In this document: positions 21,491-33,344 of the stretch, in pieces
How positions within the stretch are numbered: position 1 is the first letter of the stretch
How the letters are laid out: every line of letters starts with the position of its first letter
DNA from: Asterochloris sp. CNOR1
Lineage: Eukaryota; Chlorophyta; Trebouxiophyceae; Trebouxiales; Trebouxiaceae
Direction: 5' to 3'
Assembly: GCA_963969365.1 (NCBI GenBank)
Contig: OZ017758.1
Location: 2,046,001-2,110,000, forward strand
DNA: 64,000 nt
The notes under the pieces: generated by a model
Seen by the model: only the letters and a program-made list of their open reading frames with translations
Databases searched by the model: none
What the model was told of the DNA's origin: nothing
Made by a program: the position numbers and the translations under genes

Positions 21491-24409
21491 ATGCAGCAGG
21501 GCCTGGATGAGCACGCTGACACATTCAAAGTTCCTAGAGGAGCCATCTTTGCAATCCTTACCCCTTTCAAGGCAACAGATCTCAAAGTAGATGAGGAGGC
21601 TCTAGTGAGGTACCTTAAGGTGCAGTCTGGCGCACAGGCAGCTTGACTCAGTACTATGGCCAAAAGCATCAGCGCCAATGGTGTGTGTGCACATGACATG
21701 CCTGTCTGCCGTCGGAATGACCTTGACTCTATCACCTTCTGCTGTGTTGCCTGCAGCACCTCTGGAGTGGTGGAGCTCGCAACATTGTGGTCAATGGGTG
21801 AGGTGCAGCTTGTCCCTGATTGGCTTTACATGCAGCTCAGTGACATTCCCTGAACTCCTGGCCACTGGGCTTTGCTGTTGGAAGCTTGCTGCAAGCAGGG
21901 TTGGTGCACAAAGGTAGTATCAGAAAGCCAGCATCGCCAGCCCCCTGGTTCTGGTGGCTCAGCCAGGCCCCTGACATCTGCGTGCGGCGCTTTGCTAACA
22001 GTCCAGCAATGCTTCCAGCATGGGCAGGACCCGAAAAGAGGGCTGCATGCTCTTCCACCCTGTGCGCCTGCTGGTGATAGCAGCTCAGCAGGACTAAGCG
22101 ACCCCCCTTTGTACACGACCATGTGTGTAGCAGCCCAGCGCATCCAGTTGCATGAGGTGCAGGGAAAAATGTGTGCACCTTGCCTCCCTTCTCGCCTGCA
22201 GATGCTTGCAGCCAAGCAGAATTCGCTGATGGGGTGTGTGCCCCGAGTGTCTGAGGAGTTTCATGTGCGTCTGGAAAGACATGTAGCGCAGGCCTTTTGC
22301 AGGCACTGTGCCGTCCTCATACACCTCCATGCTGGGGCCCCTGCTGGCATGCCGCAGGCGCTTAGTGAAGCACTGCCCAGCATGCAGTAGCCTGAGAATC
22401 CATCTCCTTCACTGGCTGACAGACTGGGGCTGTGCAGGACAACAGGTGAGTTCCCTTCAATGACGCTGAAGGAGCGCCAGAGAGTCCTGGAGGTCTGCCG
22501 GCGGCATTGGAAGGGGGTTCTCGTGAATGGCATCAGCAGCAACAATGTGGCAGACACCCTCCAGCTGCTGCGACACACCCAACAGCATGCCCATGAGTCT
22601 GACCAGGTAAGCTCGAGTGACCCTGGGAGAACTTCAGCTTCAGGGACTGAGGGCTTGCAGGCATGGCTGGAAGCATCTGGTGGGGCCCGCTGTGCAGCCT
22701 CTCAGTGGCTCCGTAGGGATGTACATGTGCTGTGCTGCTGCTGTGTGGTCCTTGTGCCTGATGCCAAAGTCCCCAGCACCAATTGTGGCAGCTGCAGTGT
22801 GTGTGAACCCCAACTTTTGCCTGTGCACCGGCCCTGACATAGAGTTGGGCCCGCTCAGGTGGAGCCAGCTGCTGGCAGGCGCTGCGCTGCCTGATGTGAA
22901 TGTCCCTACCTGGTCAATGCATTGCTGGTGCTCCTGACCCTTGACTTTCAGGATGTGTTTGCAGATAAGGGCAAGGGCCCCATGGTGCTTTGCTGCTGCT
23001 CTGATCCTGACCACATAGGTTGTCCTCATCACTGCAGGTGGACAAGCATCTGGCAGATGCGGTGCTGGTGCTGCCACCCTTCTACTTCTCCCACGTCTCT
23101 GATGTGGGCCTGGAGCATTTTCTGCAGTCCATCCTGGAGGAGGCAGAGCTGCCTGTCTACCTGTATAATTTTCCCGTCCACACCAACAACATGTTCTCAG
23201 TCGACTCCTATAAGGTGGGGCCCTGCAGGCATGCTGCCATGCAGAAGCCTTTGTATGTGATTGACACCAGCAGTTCTTGCAACAGACGTTCTGAAGACTA
23301 TCACTTTTACATTGATCGTTTGCAGTGCTCTAATGCGGTTGGCCCTGAAAGTTGTGAGTGCTTGTCACTGCACAGTGCTGGCTGAAACTCCAGGGAAACT
23401 GTGCTGCGCTGTTGCAGTATCTAGCCAGCGAGTACAAGGTGCTGCGAGGGGTCAAAAACACTGTGCCAGAAGTGGCAGATGCCACGCCACACAAGCAGGC
23501 TGTGCCAGACCTCCAGGTGACCCAGCTTGGGTAGCTGCATCTATGATGCCGTGGCAGTGCAGTACAGTCTGCACTGCTGCATGCCTGCCATGCTGAGCAC
23601 AAGGGATTCATTCGTCTACATGCTGCAGTGGGTTTGATGCTCTGGCATGCCACTGATTGCTGGCCTCCAATACAAAGACCAGCATGACCAGTGGAAAGAC
23701 CAGTCGCCTGCCTCCTGCAGGTCTTCCTTGGGAATGACCTGAAGGTGGTGGAGGGCTTGAAGGCTGGCTTAGACGCTGGCATTGCTGGAGGTGTGGCTTG
23801 CATTGTGTGCTTTGCCGCAGAGGCGTCACAGCACACAACCTGCTCAGGAGTCACAAAGGCCACATGCATGCCTGATCGGCGCTTTAGAGCACCATATGCT
23901 GCACATCTTGCATCCACCCCTGCACAAGCATCTTGAACGCACCCATGTTACGTCTTCTATAAAAGAGTATCATGGGTGCAGGCATGTCCTCTGCCTTTCC
24001 TAACGTTTACATCCAGATGCACACCGGCAGCCCTGAGGCGGCAGCCACTGCCCAGCAGCAGATCAAGGATTGGTGAGCATGCCCAGTCTGCTGTTGCCTG
24101 ACGCAACAGTAACCAGCAGCTGCCTGACTGGCCCAACATTACTTTGCCCTGCAGGACTGCGGTGCGTGAGAAGCTCAAGCTGGAGGACATTCCTGCCAGC
24201 AAAGCAGCGTTGAGTGCCTGCGTTGCTGGCTTCCCCTCTGCTGTCAGGTGCGCTGCAGGCTCTTTGGTCTTGTGGAGCCACACCTGTAGGCGCTTAGAAT
24301 GTGGTTTTGCTGCAGGCCTCCGCTGGTGGCAGCAACAGCAGATCAGAAGCAAGAGTTGCTGCAGCAGCAGAGGCATCTTTCCAGCCAATGGTCGCACCAG
24401 AATGATTAA
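21491..24409 (+). CDS. DapA-family (dihydrodipicolinate synthase/N-acetylneuraminate lyase) protein lacking the catalytic-lysine segment
   Basis: Ten exons keep frame to 342 aa: 21491-21619, 21757-21797, 22438-22606, 23038-23252, 23326-23353, 23418-23516, 23721-23790, 23982-24072, 24155-24247, 24316-24409. Family landmarks present: RGAIFAILTPF at the start, ARNIVVNGTTGEFPSMT (GTTGE at about 57-61), VLVLPPFYF, LPVYLYNFP (Tyr about 156), a late VFLGNDLKVVEGLKAGLDAG, then a C-terminal helix. The expected GxKDSSG segment holding the Schiff-base Lys should fall between exons 5 and 6. It is absent, and the 64-base intron there does not encode it. This is either a non-catalytic homologue, a decaying gene, or a sequence gap. 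The exon 4 donor was set at 23253 because the 23215 site breaks frame. Confidence 0.75.
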
Positions 24410-25363
24410 GCTGAATTGACTGCTCTGATTGTCATACCACAGATTGAAAGCTACAGAGCTGTACAGTATGACAGGTCCATGTTGCTGTTTCTGTTCTCCC
24501 GTGTATAACAGCATTGCCATAGCCAGGGAGAGAGGAAGGCTTGAGACCAGGAAAAGAGCAAGGCTTGAGACCAGGCTGGACTCTCTAGAGCGAGACTGGA
24601 CTCCATAACGCGAGACACAGAACAGCAGGCTGTGCCACGCAGCCACCAACATGCAGCCTCACGCCTGCAAGATGAGCCCTTGAGCAACTCTGTTGTTGCT
24701 GCTGCTGTGGTTGGAGGGAGACCTGTTGCCCCAAGCGTGCCTGCAGCAAGGACAATCAGCCAAGTGGATGGGCCAGCTGACCTTAGCTGCAAATTTATGT
24801 GAAGGCATTTGCCTGCTGCAGATGACGGCTTTGTGATGCTGTATACTTGAGCCTCTGCAGGGTGCTGCACCATTGCCGAATCGTACCTGCCTGTCAGTGT
24901 ACGGCAACCCCCTGAGGGTGTTCTTCTGAGTAGAAAGAATCTGGAAATTCAGCTCCCAGATCTACAAAACAGGGACCCTTTGAGCAGCTGCTCAACAGGT
25001 GCAACTGAGCTTCTGCTTGGCAAGAGAGCATTGTTCGCACCAATGCAGACCTATCGGGGACCTTCCCACCAGCGGCCAAGCTAGTAAGGTAGGGGCAGGA
25101 GATCTGCTCAGTTTAGTGTCAAGCACTGTGACATCTCAGGAGCATGATTGGCATTGCTATTACCCGCCAAGTCAGCACCAGCGCTGCACTCTGCGCCACA
25201 CTTCCTCAGCGCATCCCGCTCAGCACTCTGTGTGACGCAGCTCACTTGATGCGATACTGTCTCTGCAGGGACGTTGCCAGCCATCCAGATCAGGTTTGGA
25301 GATCTGGTGAACACATGGTGAGGGGCAGGTGCTGGCCAGCTCACTGAGAAATGTCACTGCCAG
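24410..25363. other. Intergenic, no gene recognised
   Basis: No conserved frame was found. A near-repeat GGCTTGAGACCAG(G)A lies at 24537-24580. Part of this stretch may hold 5' exons of the next gene, whose first supported exon begins near 25364. Confidence 0.4.
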
Positions 25364-28300
25364 ATGTCGCTGTGCAGCACCACACAGGCTATGGCGATGC
25401 TGCAGGGCGGGCACAGCGCCCAGGCACCCACCTTGAACCAGATCATGCAGAAGAGCACTGGCAAGAAGCAGGGAGTGTGCCTCCATTGCGGAAAGTCAGG
25501 AGGTGAGGATCTATGTGCCAGGTCTCAGCTCCTCCTGATCTGACAATGCACTGTTCACTGCTACGATCTTGATATGTGTGTGTCAATCAGCGGTGGGGCA
25601 GCTGCCTTTTGCATGCATGCCGAAACCTTAGGGCTGGCAGCTGCAAGTTCTGGCCGTAAGTATGCTGGGGCTGCACTGCATCGTCTCATCCAAGCTTCGA
25701 GGTTGCTGACACTTGACTGCTGCACAGGATGCCACTGCAGAGGCTGTGCACGCTGAAGCTCATGCATTCCAGCCACCACCCGGATTGAGTCGACATTGGC
25801 CGCTACTCTTGCAACTCTGGCTGCAAGGTGTCGACCTTGATACCTGTGTGCCAAGGTGCTGTTCATATGTGGAAGGAAGACCTGCAGGGCCTGAGAGCTG
25901 TCATATTGGGCCTCATTGCATGTCTACGTTGCTTCTGGCCCATCACGTATCCACAACTTCCTGCAGCACTTCCTGGAATACTTGCCGCAGCGCACGCTGA
26001 CACTTCATCCCAGCAAGGATCTATGTCTTCCCCCATCCAGCTGCGTGCATGCATGCAGGCTGATTGCGGTTTGTTTGGCATCAGATCTCCTCCCTGCTTG
26101 TTCCTCTACAGCACATGGGCTGGCCGTGCCTTGCCTCTGTAAGGCCAGTGGCACTATCGGACTACATGCTGCACCACGACAGCCTGTCCACGCTCTCAGC
26201 TGCTTTTTTGCATGATGCTGCAGTTGGTGCGAGGCAGCATGCTGTGACCGCACAGAGCTCTCCTCCACTGCTTCGTCCCAGCCAGGCCATCGTCTTGCTG
26301 CTGCAGAGGACCCTCCAGGCATTGCAGCAGCACATGCTTCGCCAGTGTGGCCTGCCAGTTGCTCAGCCACTCCACAATACTCATGCAAGGTGCATGCAAG
26401 GCTGGCCTCCTCCGGCTGCAGAGGACTCTCAGTGGCGCTGTGGGAACACATGCTGCACCAGCTGCTGGTGCAAAGCGCGGCGCAATGGTCAGCCCATCAA
26501 GAGCCGCCAGCCCCGCCGTAGGCATGCAGCTGCGGCGGGACCAGCAGGGTTGGCAGGGGGTGGAGCCACGAGAGCAGCAGCAGCAGCAGCAGTGGAGTCG
26601 GGAGCAGGCCGCGCTGCCAGGGCAGCAGCAGGATGGGGAGTAACCTCTGCAGCAGTGCTACTGGAGGCCACAGCAGACATGGGGGCAGCAGGCGTGGCAC
26701 GGCCAGCAGCTGCTCAGGCAGACATGGTGAGCCAGTGGGGACGGCGTTCGTGCATCTGCATGCCCACCAGAGCTGTCAGATGGCTGCTGCTGAAGAGAAA
26801 CTGTTGACTAGGCTGTCCAGGCGGCATCAGCGTCTGCTGACAGGGGCACCCACAGCATGCTGCCATACCTAGGTGAGGCAATCTCAGGGTAGGTGAGCCC
26901 GTCCAAGGCAGCTGACCGCCGCTCAACGTAGATGTGACATCATCCAGTCTCTGATTGTGTGCAATTGGATTTGCTGGGATGCTGCTCCAGTCGCATGATG
27001 GATTGGCTGTGGCTGCAGGATGGTGGGCAGCAAGGCTGACCTCACCACTTGCCTGCAGGTGCAATGGCCCATGCAGGGCCTGGGGGTGAGCGCTGGAGAA
27101 AAGGATCAGGCGGCAGGCAGCCCCACAGACAGCACATCAGCCCACAGCTGGCCCCACTCCTTGTCGCAGGCACCTGCTGTGCTGCGGCTAGACTTGAACA
27201 TGCTGGGCCTCGCTGATACCAGCCTGGGGTTGCCCTTGGGCGGACTGCAGCTAAGACCAGGAGCTCTGCAGCGGGCTATGAGCAGGCTGGCCGCCGCCAC
27301 ACAGACAGGGGCCCTGTCGAGCAGCATGGAGGGGCCAGCTGCTGCCACACATACAGGAGCCCCATCGAGTAGCGTGGATGGGCTTGCTGCAGCCACACCG
27401 AGGGGAGGGTTGATGGACTGCTTTGAGAAGGTGAGGACAGCCACCAGTGAGAGGCGGGCTGGCACAGGCCAGCCACACACGCGGCCGGATGCAGCGCGCA
27501 GGCAGCAGCAGCAGGTGAGCAGATGGAGGGTGAAGGACTTGAGGCAATGTACTCAGGCCATGCATCTGCGCCCCTAATACATGTGGCTTGCTGTGAACTG
27601 TCTTCTGCAACTATTCACGGCCACATTGGAGGCATCGTCAAAGTTCCCTCCGCACAGAGCTGCTGAACTGTGCTGTGCGGGTCTGCACGCCTGCATTGCT
27701 GAAAGCTTGGCGCGACCACTCTGCTGCAGGCAGCTGGGCTGCAGCACAGTACAGGCAGGCTGCAGGCGAGAGCTGGCAAGGTAGAGCACTCTGCTGCACA
27801 GCCCCCTGTGACAGCAGAGGGGAGCGGCAACGGGTTGCAGGAGGGTTCGTCCGGGCCAGAGCAAACTGCAGCACAGGTCTCTGCGATGGCACAACAGACT
27901 GGGGCGGCGCAGCGGCCTCAGCAGCAGCGCAAGTCCAAGAAGGCTGTTCTGCGGCGTGCGCCCAAGACCAAGGTGAGGCCGTTGTCAAACCTTGTGAACA
28001 TTTAGTGGCAGCTGTCATGCTGCTGCTGCAGTAGGCTGCTCAGAAGTTGCATCTCCCTTGACAGGCAGCGGGACAGCCCCTGCTGAGCCTGCAACCTGCT
28101 TGAGAGAGCTTGGCTGTCTGCCTGCACATTTGTCAGCAGAAAATGTCTCAGGTGCAGATAGGCGGAGTCCCCTCACCACCTTTTGGCGAGTCTTCTGAAG
28201 TGCTTGCTGCGCACCCTGTCTGAGATGTGCAATGCTCCTTTGAAGTGCACGAGCTGCCTGACAGCAGCTGATCTGGCAAGGTACTCCGCCCTCTGCAGGC

Positions 28301-29830
28301 GCAGCAGGCCAAGAAGCATGGCACGTGCTCTGTGTGTGAGAAGGTCGGGGAAGACAGCCAGTGGAGGTGAGCCCTGTATGCCACACTCTGGTGCCATCCA
28401 GTGCCTGCAGAACCAGTGAGCTTCAAGTAGCAGGCATGCTGTCATATGCACACAGACCTGCTTGCCTGACACCATGTGTTCCAGATTGCACAGGTCTGCA
28501 GCGTGGCGTGAGTCACAATTGCCGGCATGCATAGTTGCAGTTGGCAGCCATTGCTGCGTGGCTGTATGGTGTCATGTTCAGTGCCTGCTGCACTTCACCA
28601 CTATCAGTGACACACACAGTCTGTGTGCCTGCCGGCACTGTGGCCACTTATGCACAGTCTGCTGCAGACACATGACCCACCCTGCACCACGAGCCTCCCT
28701 TGGTTATTGTTGCGACACCCAGCTGCTGCGGTGTGCATGGCATGTCCCAGCCCCCATGCCACCGCGTCCTAGGTGCCTGCAGATGGAGTGGCAGCCCGAG
28801 CGCAGCCTGCTGCAGGCGCGTAGCTCTCCCAGTCACACACAGTCTGCGTGGCCCCCTGCAAGGGAGGCTCCGTAGCGCACCTGCAGGCGTTCCCCAGCGC
28901 GCCTGCAGGCGTTCCCCAGCGCGCCTGCAGGTATATAACAATCAACCCTGCCACAACCGGTGTCTCTGTGGCTGAAGGCGCGGCGGCACCCTGTGCACAG
29001 CCTGCTACTGCTCGACCTGGAAGCGCAAGGGACTGGTCACTTGCACCCGCAAGCGCCCTGCCCCTGACAGTGATGAAGGGGACTACAGTGGCTCGGGAGC
29101 AGGCGAGGCAGGCCCTCAGGTGGGATCCTGGTGTGAAAGTATTCTAAATGCTGTGCTCCGAAGAAGCAGGAGGACGCAGAGAGTGTTGCGCACAACCTGA
29201 CCCTCGGTACACAACACAGTTGCCTGTGTGAGGTCTGCTTGAAGCTCCTCAAGAGGGCAGACGTGATTGCGTGGTGCATGCCACTCACAGTGGGCAGGAG
29301 CATGAGGCGGGTGATGTGGGTCAGGTGGCGCATGATCATGCACGCCGCTGGTTTTGACCTTGAAAAGAAGACTGCTGCCGTGAAGGCAGGGCTTAGCGGT
29401 ACTCTGCAAACGTTTCCCAAAGGCCTGGGTCCTGCTGAAGGAGGTTGTGGAAGGGACCAAGCAAGTCAGGAGAGCCGCGCGACAAAGCGCTGGGCAACAG
29501 CAGTGTGCATGGAGGGAGGCTGCTGGTGCTTAGTGGTGAAGTGAAGGTTCAGCTGGCCAATCCCTGTGCAGGGATGTTCCAGAGACTAAGTGACCCCTGA
29601 AGCACCTGGCCCTGCAGCTGGTGCTGTGAGTCCTATGGCAGCGCTTCCCAGGCCATCGGGCCCAGGCAGGAGATACAAGGCGGCACAAGGAGGAGCTCAG
29701 GTCACATGCACAATGTTGCAGATGAACACTGTTGAGAAACACCAGACTTCCCTGTGCAGGAGGACTGCCAGCACAGGGAGGGACCATGCCTGCGCAGCCA
29801 ACGCAGCAAACTCACAAGCATTGATAGGGC

Positions 29831-29862
<32 letters not shown>

Positions 29863-31756
29863 ATGAGGAGAGGATCAGCCTCTGCAAAAGCTTGCAGCAC
29901 ACACACTCAGGCCACCACCCTGTTTGGCCTATCTGTGCAGGAGGCGCGGCAGCACGAGAAGAGGACCCGGCGCGGCATCTCTGCACAGGACACAGAGACT
30001 GTCTTGCAGCAGATGCCAGAGGAAGCTGCACGATGGCCGTCACTGGACACTGCCAGCAGCACAGATGAAGGCAGTGGGCAGCGCGTGGTGAGTCCTCTGT
30101 ACACTGCAGACTTGCTAAAGCAAGGGGAGTGTGTCTCAGGTGGGCTGGACCACATGGGCTTCCAGCGAACCAATGAGCCAGCGCGTGATGCATACCCTGG
30201 AGGGCTGCGTAGTGCTCTTTGGGTCTCTGAATCACACCAAGCAGCAGCTTACTGCTGCCAGGAAGGTCTTCCTGCCCGAGGACTGCAGGCTGCATGCCTC
30301 ACGCTTCACATTATTTGCAGGGTGTCCTGTCTGGGGCCTGCTGCAGCTGGGAGTGCAAGTTGCCAGGTCAACCAGCAGCTTGTGTGCAGCCCTTGACGCT
30401 GCACGACAATTGCACACTGCCCACTGCCTGGCTCACGTCGTCTCTCCTGTACAGGTCAAACAGCGTCTGGCCGTAGCCATCAAGGCGTTCCTGCACTTCG
30501 ACAGCGACGGCAGCCCTGAGTGTCAGGAGCAACAGGCACCACAGGATGGCGGCCAGGAAGCGCTGGGGAGCAACTTTGCAAAGCACAATGAAGCGGGACC
30601 AGGAGAGGAGGATGGCATGTGAGTCAAGCATCATGCTGGCTGATGGAGCTGCAAGGCGCCTCAGTTTGTGCTGCTGCTGATTGGAGATGCTCTGGCAACT
30701 CTGTGCAGATGGCAGCAATCCTGCAATGTTCAACACACCGGGGTGGGGCCACGATAGGAAGATGACATGGGCATGCAATCCCATGTGCTCGGCTGCTACT
30801 TGCCACTTTGCAAGCGAGTGCAGGGTGAGTTGAGTGAAGCCACGGTGTGTGCTGGGGCAGTGCTGGGACAGCCCCTGCCAGCTGCAGCACTTCTGGGAGG
30901 AGTTTGACAGAATTCAGGCTGGATGGTGTGCCATGTAGTCAGACTGGCGCATGTGACAGCGCTTGATGGGCAAGATATGGCAAAGAATCTAGTGCTGCTG
31001 GCTGGGACCTTTGCATGGCGGATTTGTCTGTCTGGCAGGGGCATCTGGGGCTTAGGTGTGGCTGCCTGCTGCAGGGACACTGAGGGTGAGGGCACTGTAG
31101 AGCCCAGCTCAAGTAATGGGGACAACTCTGGCATGCCCAGCGAGGATGCAAGTCACCGAGTGTGGGTGGATGTGGATCAGGCACAGGCGGCGCTCAGGTG
31201 CGTGGCAGAAGCCGAGGCACCCTCCAAAGGCTGCACAGTGCCCACTGTGGTGCAGAGGGCTGAGCTTGTGTGTTGGCCACCTCTCATGTTGTGGGCAGAC
31301 ACGAACCACAGCAGGAGCAGTTTGAAACAGCTGTGGGAGGGCTGACACCTGCCCTGTAGATTCGAGGCGTATTTATGGGTGTCTGCCCTTGTGTGGGGGA
31401 TTGTGGATCAGGCACGAGCAAAGCTTGCAGGCGGAGCCAACACATGGCTTTGCTGCTCCTGCCAGCGTCCATTCACAGCACCAGATGCTTCGTCGCCAGG
31501 TGCAAATTGAGCTGGCTGCACACGCCATGCAGCTGTCCACCTGCTTACGGGCCGTCATAGGACAGGGCTGGCAGGGGTACAGGGGTGCAAAGTGCAACTG
31601 CCTTGCAAGGAGAGTGGGATTTGCTGCACTTGCCCAGTGGCAGCAGGGACTGTCACGATATAGTGCCGTTGAGCTCAACCTGCTACTTGCAGGGGCCTGA
31701 GCGAGGATGATAAGAAAAGTGTGGGGATCCTTTGCTCCCTGATGTACCACTCATAG
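25364..31756 (+). CDS. Nuclear protein with two short GATA-like zinc fingers (C-X2-C-X15-C-X2-C)
   Basis: Eleven exons keep frame to about 629 aa: 25364-25502, 26422-26726, 27059-27514, 27802-27972, 28299-28366, 28978-29119, 29941-30087, 30455-30618, 31075-31197, 31466-31576, 31693-31756. Finger 1 is CLHC...EDSQWR...CTSC, split between exons 1 and 2. Finger 2 is CSVC...EDSQWR...CTAC, split between exons 5 and 6. Both have 15 residues between cysteine pairs, against 17-20 in known GATA fingers, and share a following basic stretch. The rest is Ala/Gln-rich and basic (RKSKKAVLRRAPKTK), with a C-terminal helix (RRQVQIELAAHAMQL). Likely a DNA-binding regulator. The start codon is uncertain, as upstream exons are possible. 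Exon 6 uses an unusual AAG acceptor, supported by frame and by similarity of the two fingers. Confidence 0.55.
27288..27410 (+). repeat. In-frame ~60-base tandem repeat in the finger gene
   Basis: Three copies of a ~20-residue unit (LAAATQTGALSSSM, PAAATHTGAPSSSV, LAAATPRGG) lie inside exon 3 of the two-finger gene. It is a coding minisatellite that varies by substitution. Confidence 0.65.
28875..28930. repeat. 22-base tandem repeat in an intron
   Basis: About 2.5 copies of GCGCCTGCAGGCGTTCCCCA plus GC lie in the intron just upstream of the second half of finger 2. Each copy carries a CTGCAG acceptor-like core. Confidence 0.8.
29831..29858 (+). repeat. Uninterrupted G28 homopolymer in an intron
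   Basis: Twenty-eight consecutive G on the sense strand, preceded by GGGC, in the 29120-29940 intron of the two-finger gene. It can form G-quadruplex in DNA and in pre-mRNA. The exact length is the kind of thing sequencing gets wrong. Confidence 0.9.
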
Positions 31757-32314
31757 GTGAGGCTGCCTGCTTGGGTCTTGCCGAACAACATTGCGATATA
31801 TGCGTAACCATCATTCAAATGATCAAACATCGCTCACTGGGACTGTGCGGCAGTGATGCAGGGGCCTGCTGCAACATGCATAGTCTTCTTCTCATGGAAG
31901 ACCTCACGTTCTCTCGGACTGTTGTACCACCAACCCTTCAGGTCTTGTCTCTACATGCTCTGAGATATGAGCACACCAAACACCCTGCTTTCTTTGCATG
32001 CATGAACATGATTGATTTTGTATTGATATTGTAAGTAATGGGAGGCTCAGTCAACGCCCTAGCAAAGCACTAACCGCCGTACACGAGCTGAGCAGGCGGT
32101 TAGTATGTGGCACAGATGAGGCAGGGCCAATGAAATACCGGCCACAACCCACTCATTCTGGGCAACCGTTACTGGTAGTTCGCCCTCAGCCAAGCCTCCT
32201 CTTCAGCTCAACGGTAGGGTGAGCACGCCTTGCTACCAAGACTGAGATGCCTCCCATGTCATGTGCAACCAGCCCCTGTCCCTCTCAAGTGGCTTTTACG
32301 CTCATGCAGGCTCC
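31757..32314. other. Intergenic with poly(A) signal and a 9-bp hairpin
   Basis: A TGTAA signal lies near 32031. An inverted repeat CTAACCGCC...GGCGGTTAG (32070-32078 / 32095-32103, 16-base loop) could be a structural or regulatory element. No gene was found. Confidence 0.5.
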
Positions 32315-32878
32315 ATGGACATCTACCGCCAGCTAGACTCAGACCTGCAGGGGCTGGTGCGCTGCCACCTTGACAATGCTCAGGACTTCACATACAGCTT
32401 CAAGTGAGACAGAATCCCTTTGTCGGTCCGAAAGGCGCAATTTGGCAGCTCATCAGCATTGCTTCAAACACGCCTTTACCTTCTGAGCTCATCCCAGGCT
32501 GTGGTGCCGCATGCAATTTCTGAAGCTGTAGGCCAGCAGTATTCTGGTCTCTCGGTGCCCACTGAATGATAGCCTTGCATACTCAGCTCTGCTTCCCTGT
32601 GTTGCAGTTGTGCTCACGATGACATCAGAGTCCACGGGCACGAGTTCTGCAGTGCTGGCAGCGATGCCATGCTGCACACCATCACTGACCTGCTGAGTAA
32701 GGGCATCCTCAAAAGAACGGTGCTGGACTGCAGCTACAGCTTTGAGCTGCGCTGCCGGACTGGGCGTACTGCCAGCCTGCCTTGGGAACTGGAGAGCGCT
32801 GAGGTGGAGAGCATCACCAGCAAGCTGCCCATCAGCAAGCTCATGCTGCGCTATGACCCCCCCAGGCACAGGCATTGA
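32315..32878 (+). CDS. Small unrecognised protein (119 aa)
   Basis: Two exons, 32315-32403 and 32608-32878, join in frame with a clean donor and acceptor. The product starts MDIYRQLDSDLQGLV and contains five cysteines. The second exon has VHGHEFCSAGSDAM and LLSKGILKRTVLDCSYSF. No family was recognised. The 3' coding end (SKLPISKLMLRYDP) has two decayed duplicates directly downstream (32890-33060). The gene lies between the two-finger gene and glucuronokinase. Confidence 0.5.
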
Positions 32879-33344
32879 AGCAGGCATTGAAACTAAGCTG
32901 CCAGCCAGCAAGCTCCAGCTGTGCAATGACGCTCCTGATGACCTGAATGCTGCCCTTCAGCAGGCTGTGACAGGGCTCCCGCCCCCCCTGGGCACCAGAA
33001 TTGATTTCATGAGCTGCTGGCCAGCACAATTGTGCTCAGCCGCGACCCCCCTGAGCTTCATTGGCCCCACCTCACTACCTCTTGAACTATAGCCCCTGAT
33101 GTTGCCCATTTTGGAACTGTGCCCTTGATGCAACCGCCCTCTCCGCGTCCTTCACGCTGTTGAATTTTGTCTTGTGATCTCCCGCCTTTTGTCAAGCTGC
33201 TGCCGCAGAAAGGTTGGTGACCATGAACAACAGTCTCCAGGGGGCAGGGCTGCTGCAGGCTTGCATTTCAGGCGCTGGTGGCGTGAAGAGCCGACTTCAA
33301 TCACGGCATTACACCTGTGACTCACAGCTGGCTAGCAGAACATG
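32879..33344. repeat. Decayed duplicates of the preceding gene's 3' end
   Basis: About 32890-32940 (AAGCTGCCAGCCAGCAAGCT...) and about 33005-33060 (GAGCTGCTGGCCAGCACAAT...) align to the last coding part of the 119-aa gene (AAGCTGCCCATCAGCAAGCT...). The remainder up to the glucuronokinase stop holds no gene. Confidence 0.55.

Noticed and set aside
23215-23220. GTGGGG donor ending DapA-like exon 4 at 23214
   Set aside because: It forces exon 5 out of the frame that matches the family. The GTATGT donor at 23253 restores frame.
29590-29700. Exon candidate GPAAGAVSPMAALPRPSGPG in the two-finger gene
   Set aside because: The only good acceptor puts it in a frame with an immediate stop. It is treated as intron.
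30131-30454. Additional exon of the two-finger gene (MSQRVMHTLEGCVVLFG frame)
   Set aside because: The frame is open but has no matching acceptor and donor phases, and the flanking exons join in frame without it.
32200-32260. tRNA-like A-box (AGCTCAACGGTAGGG)
   Set aside because: No B-box GGTTCGA, no acceptor stem and no anticodon arm could be folded around it.
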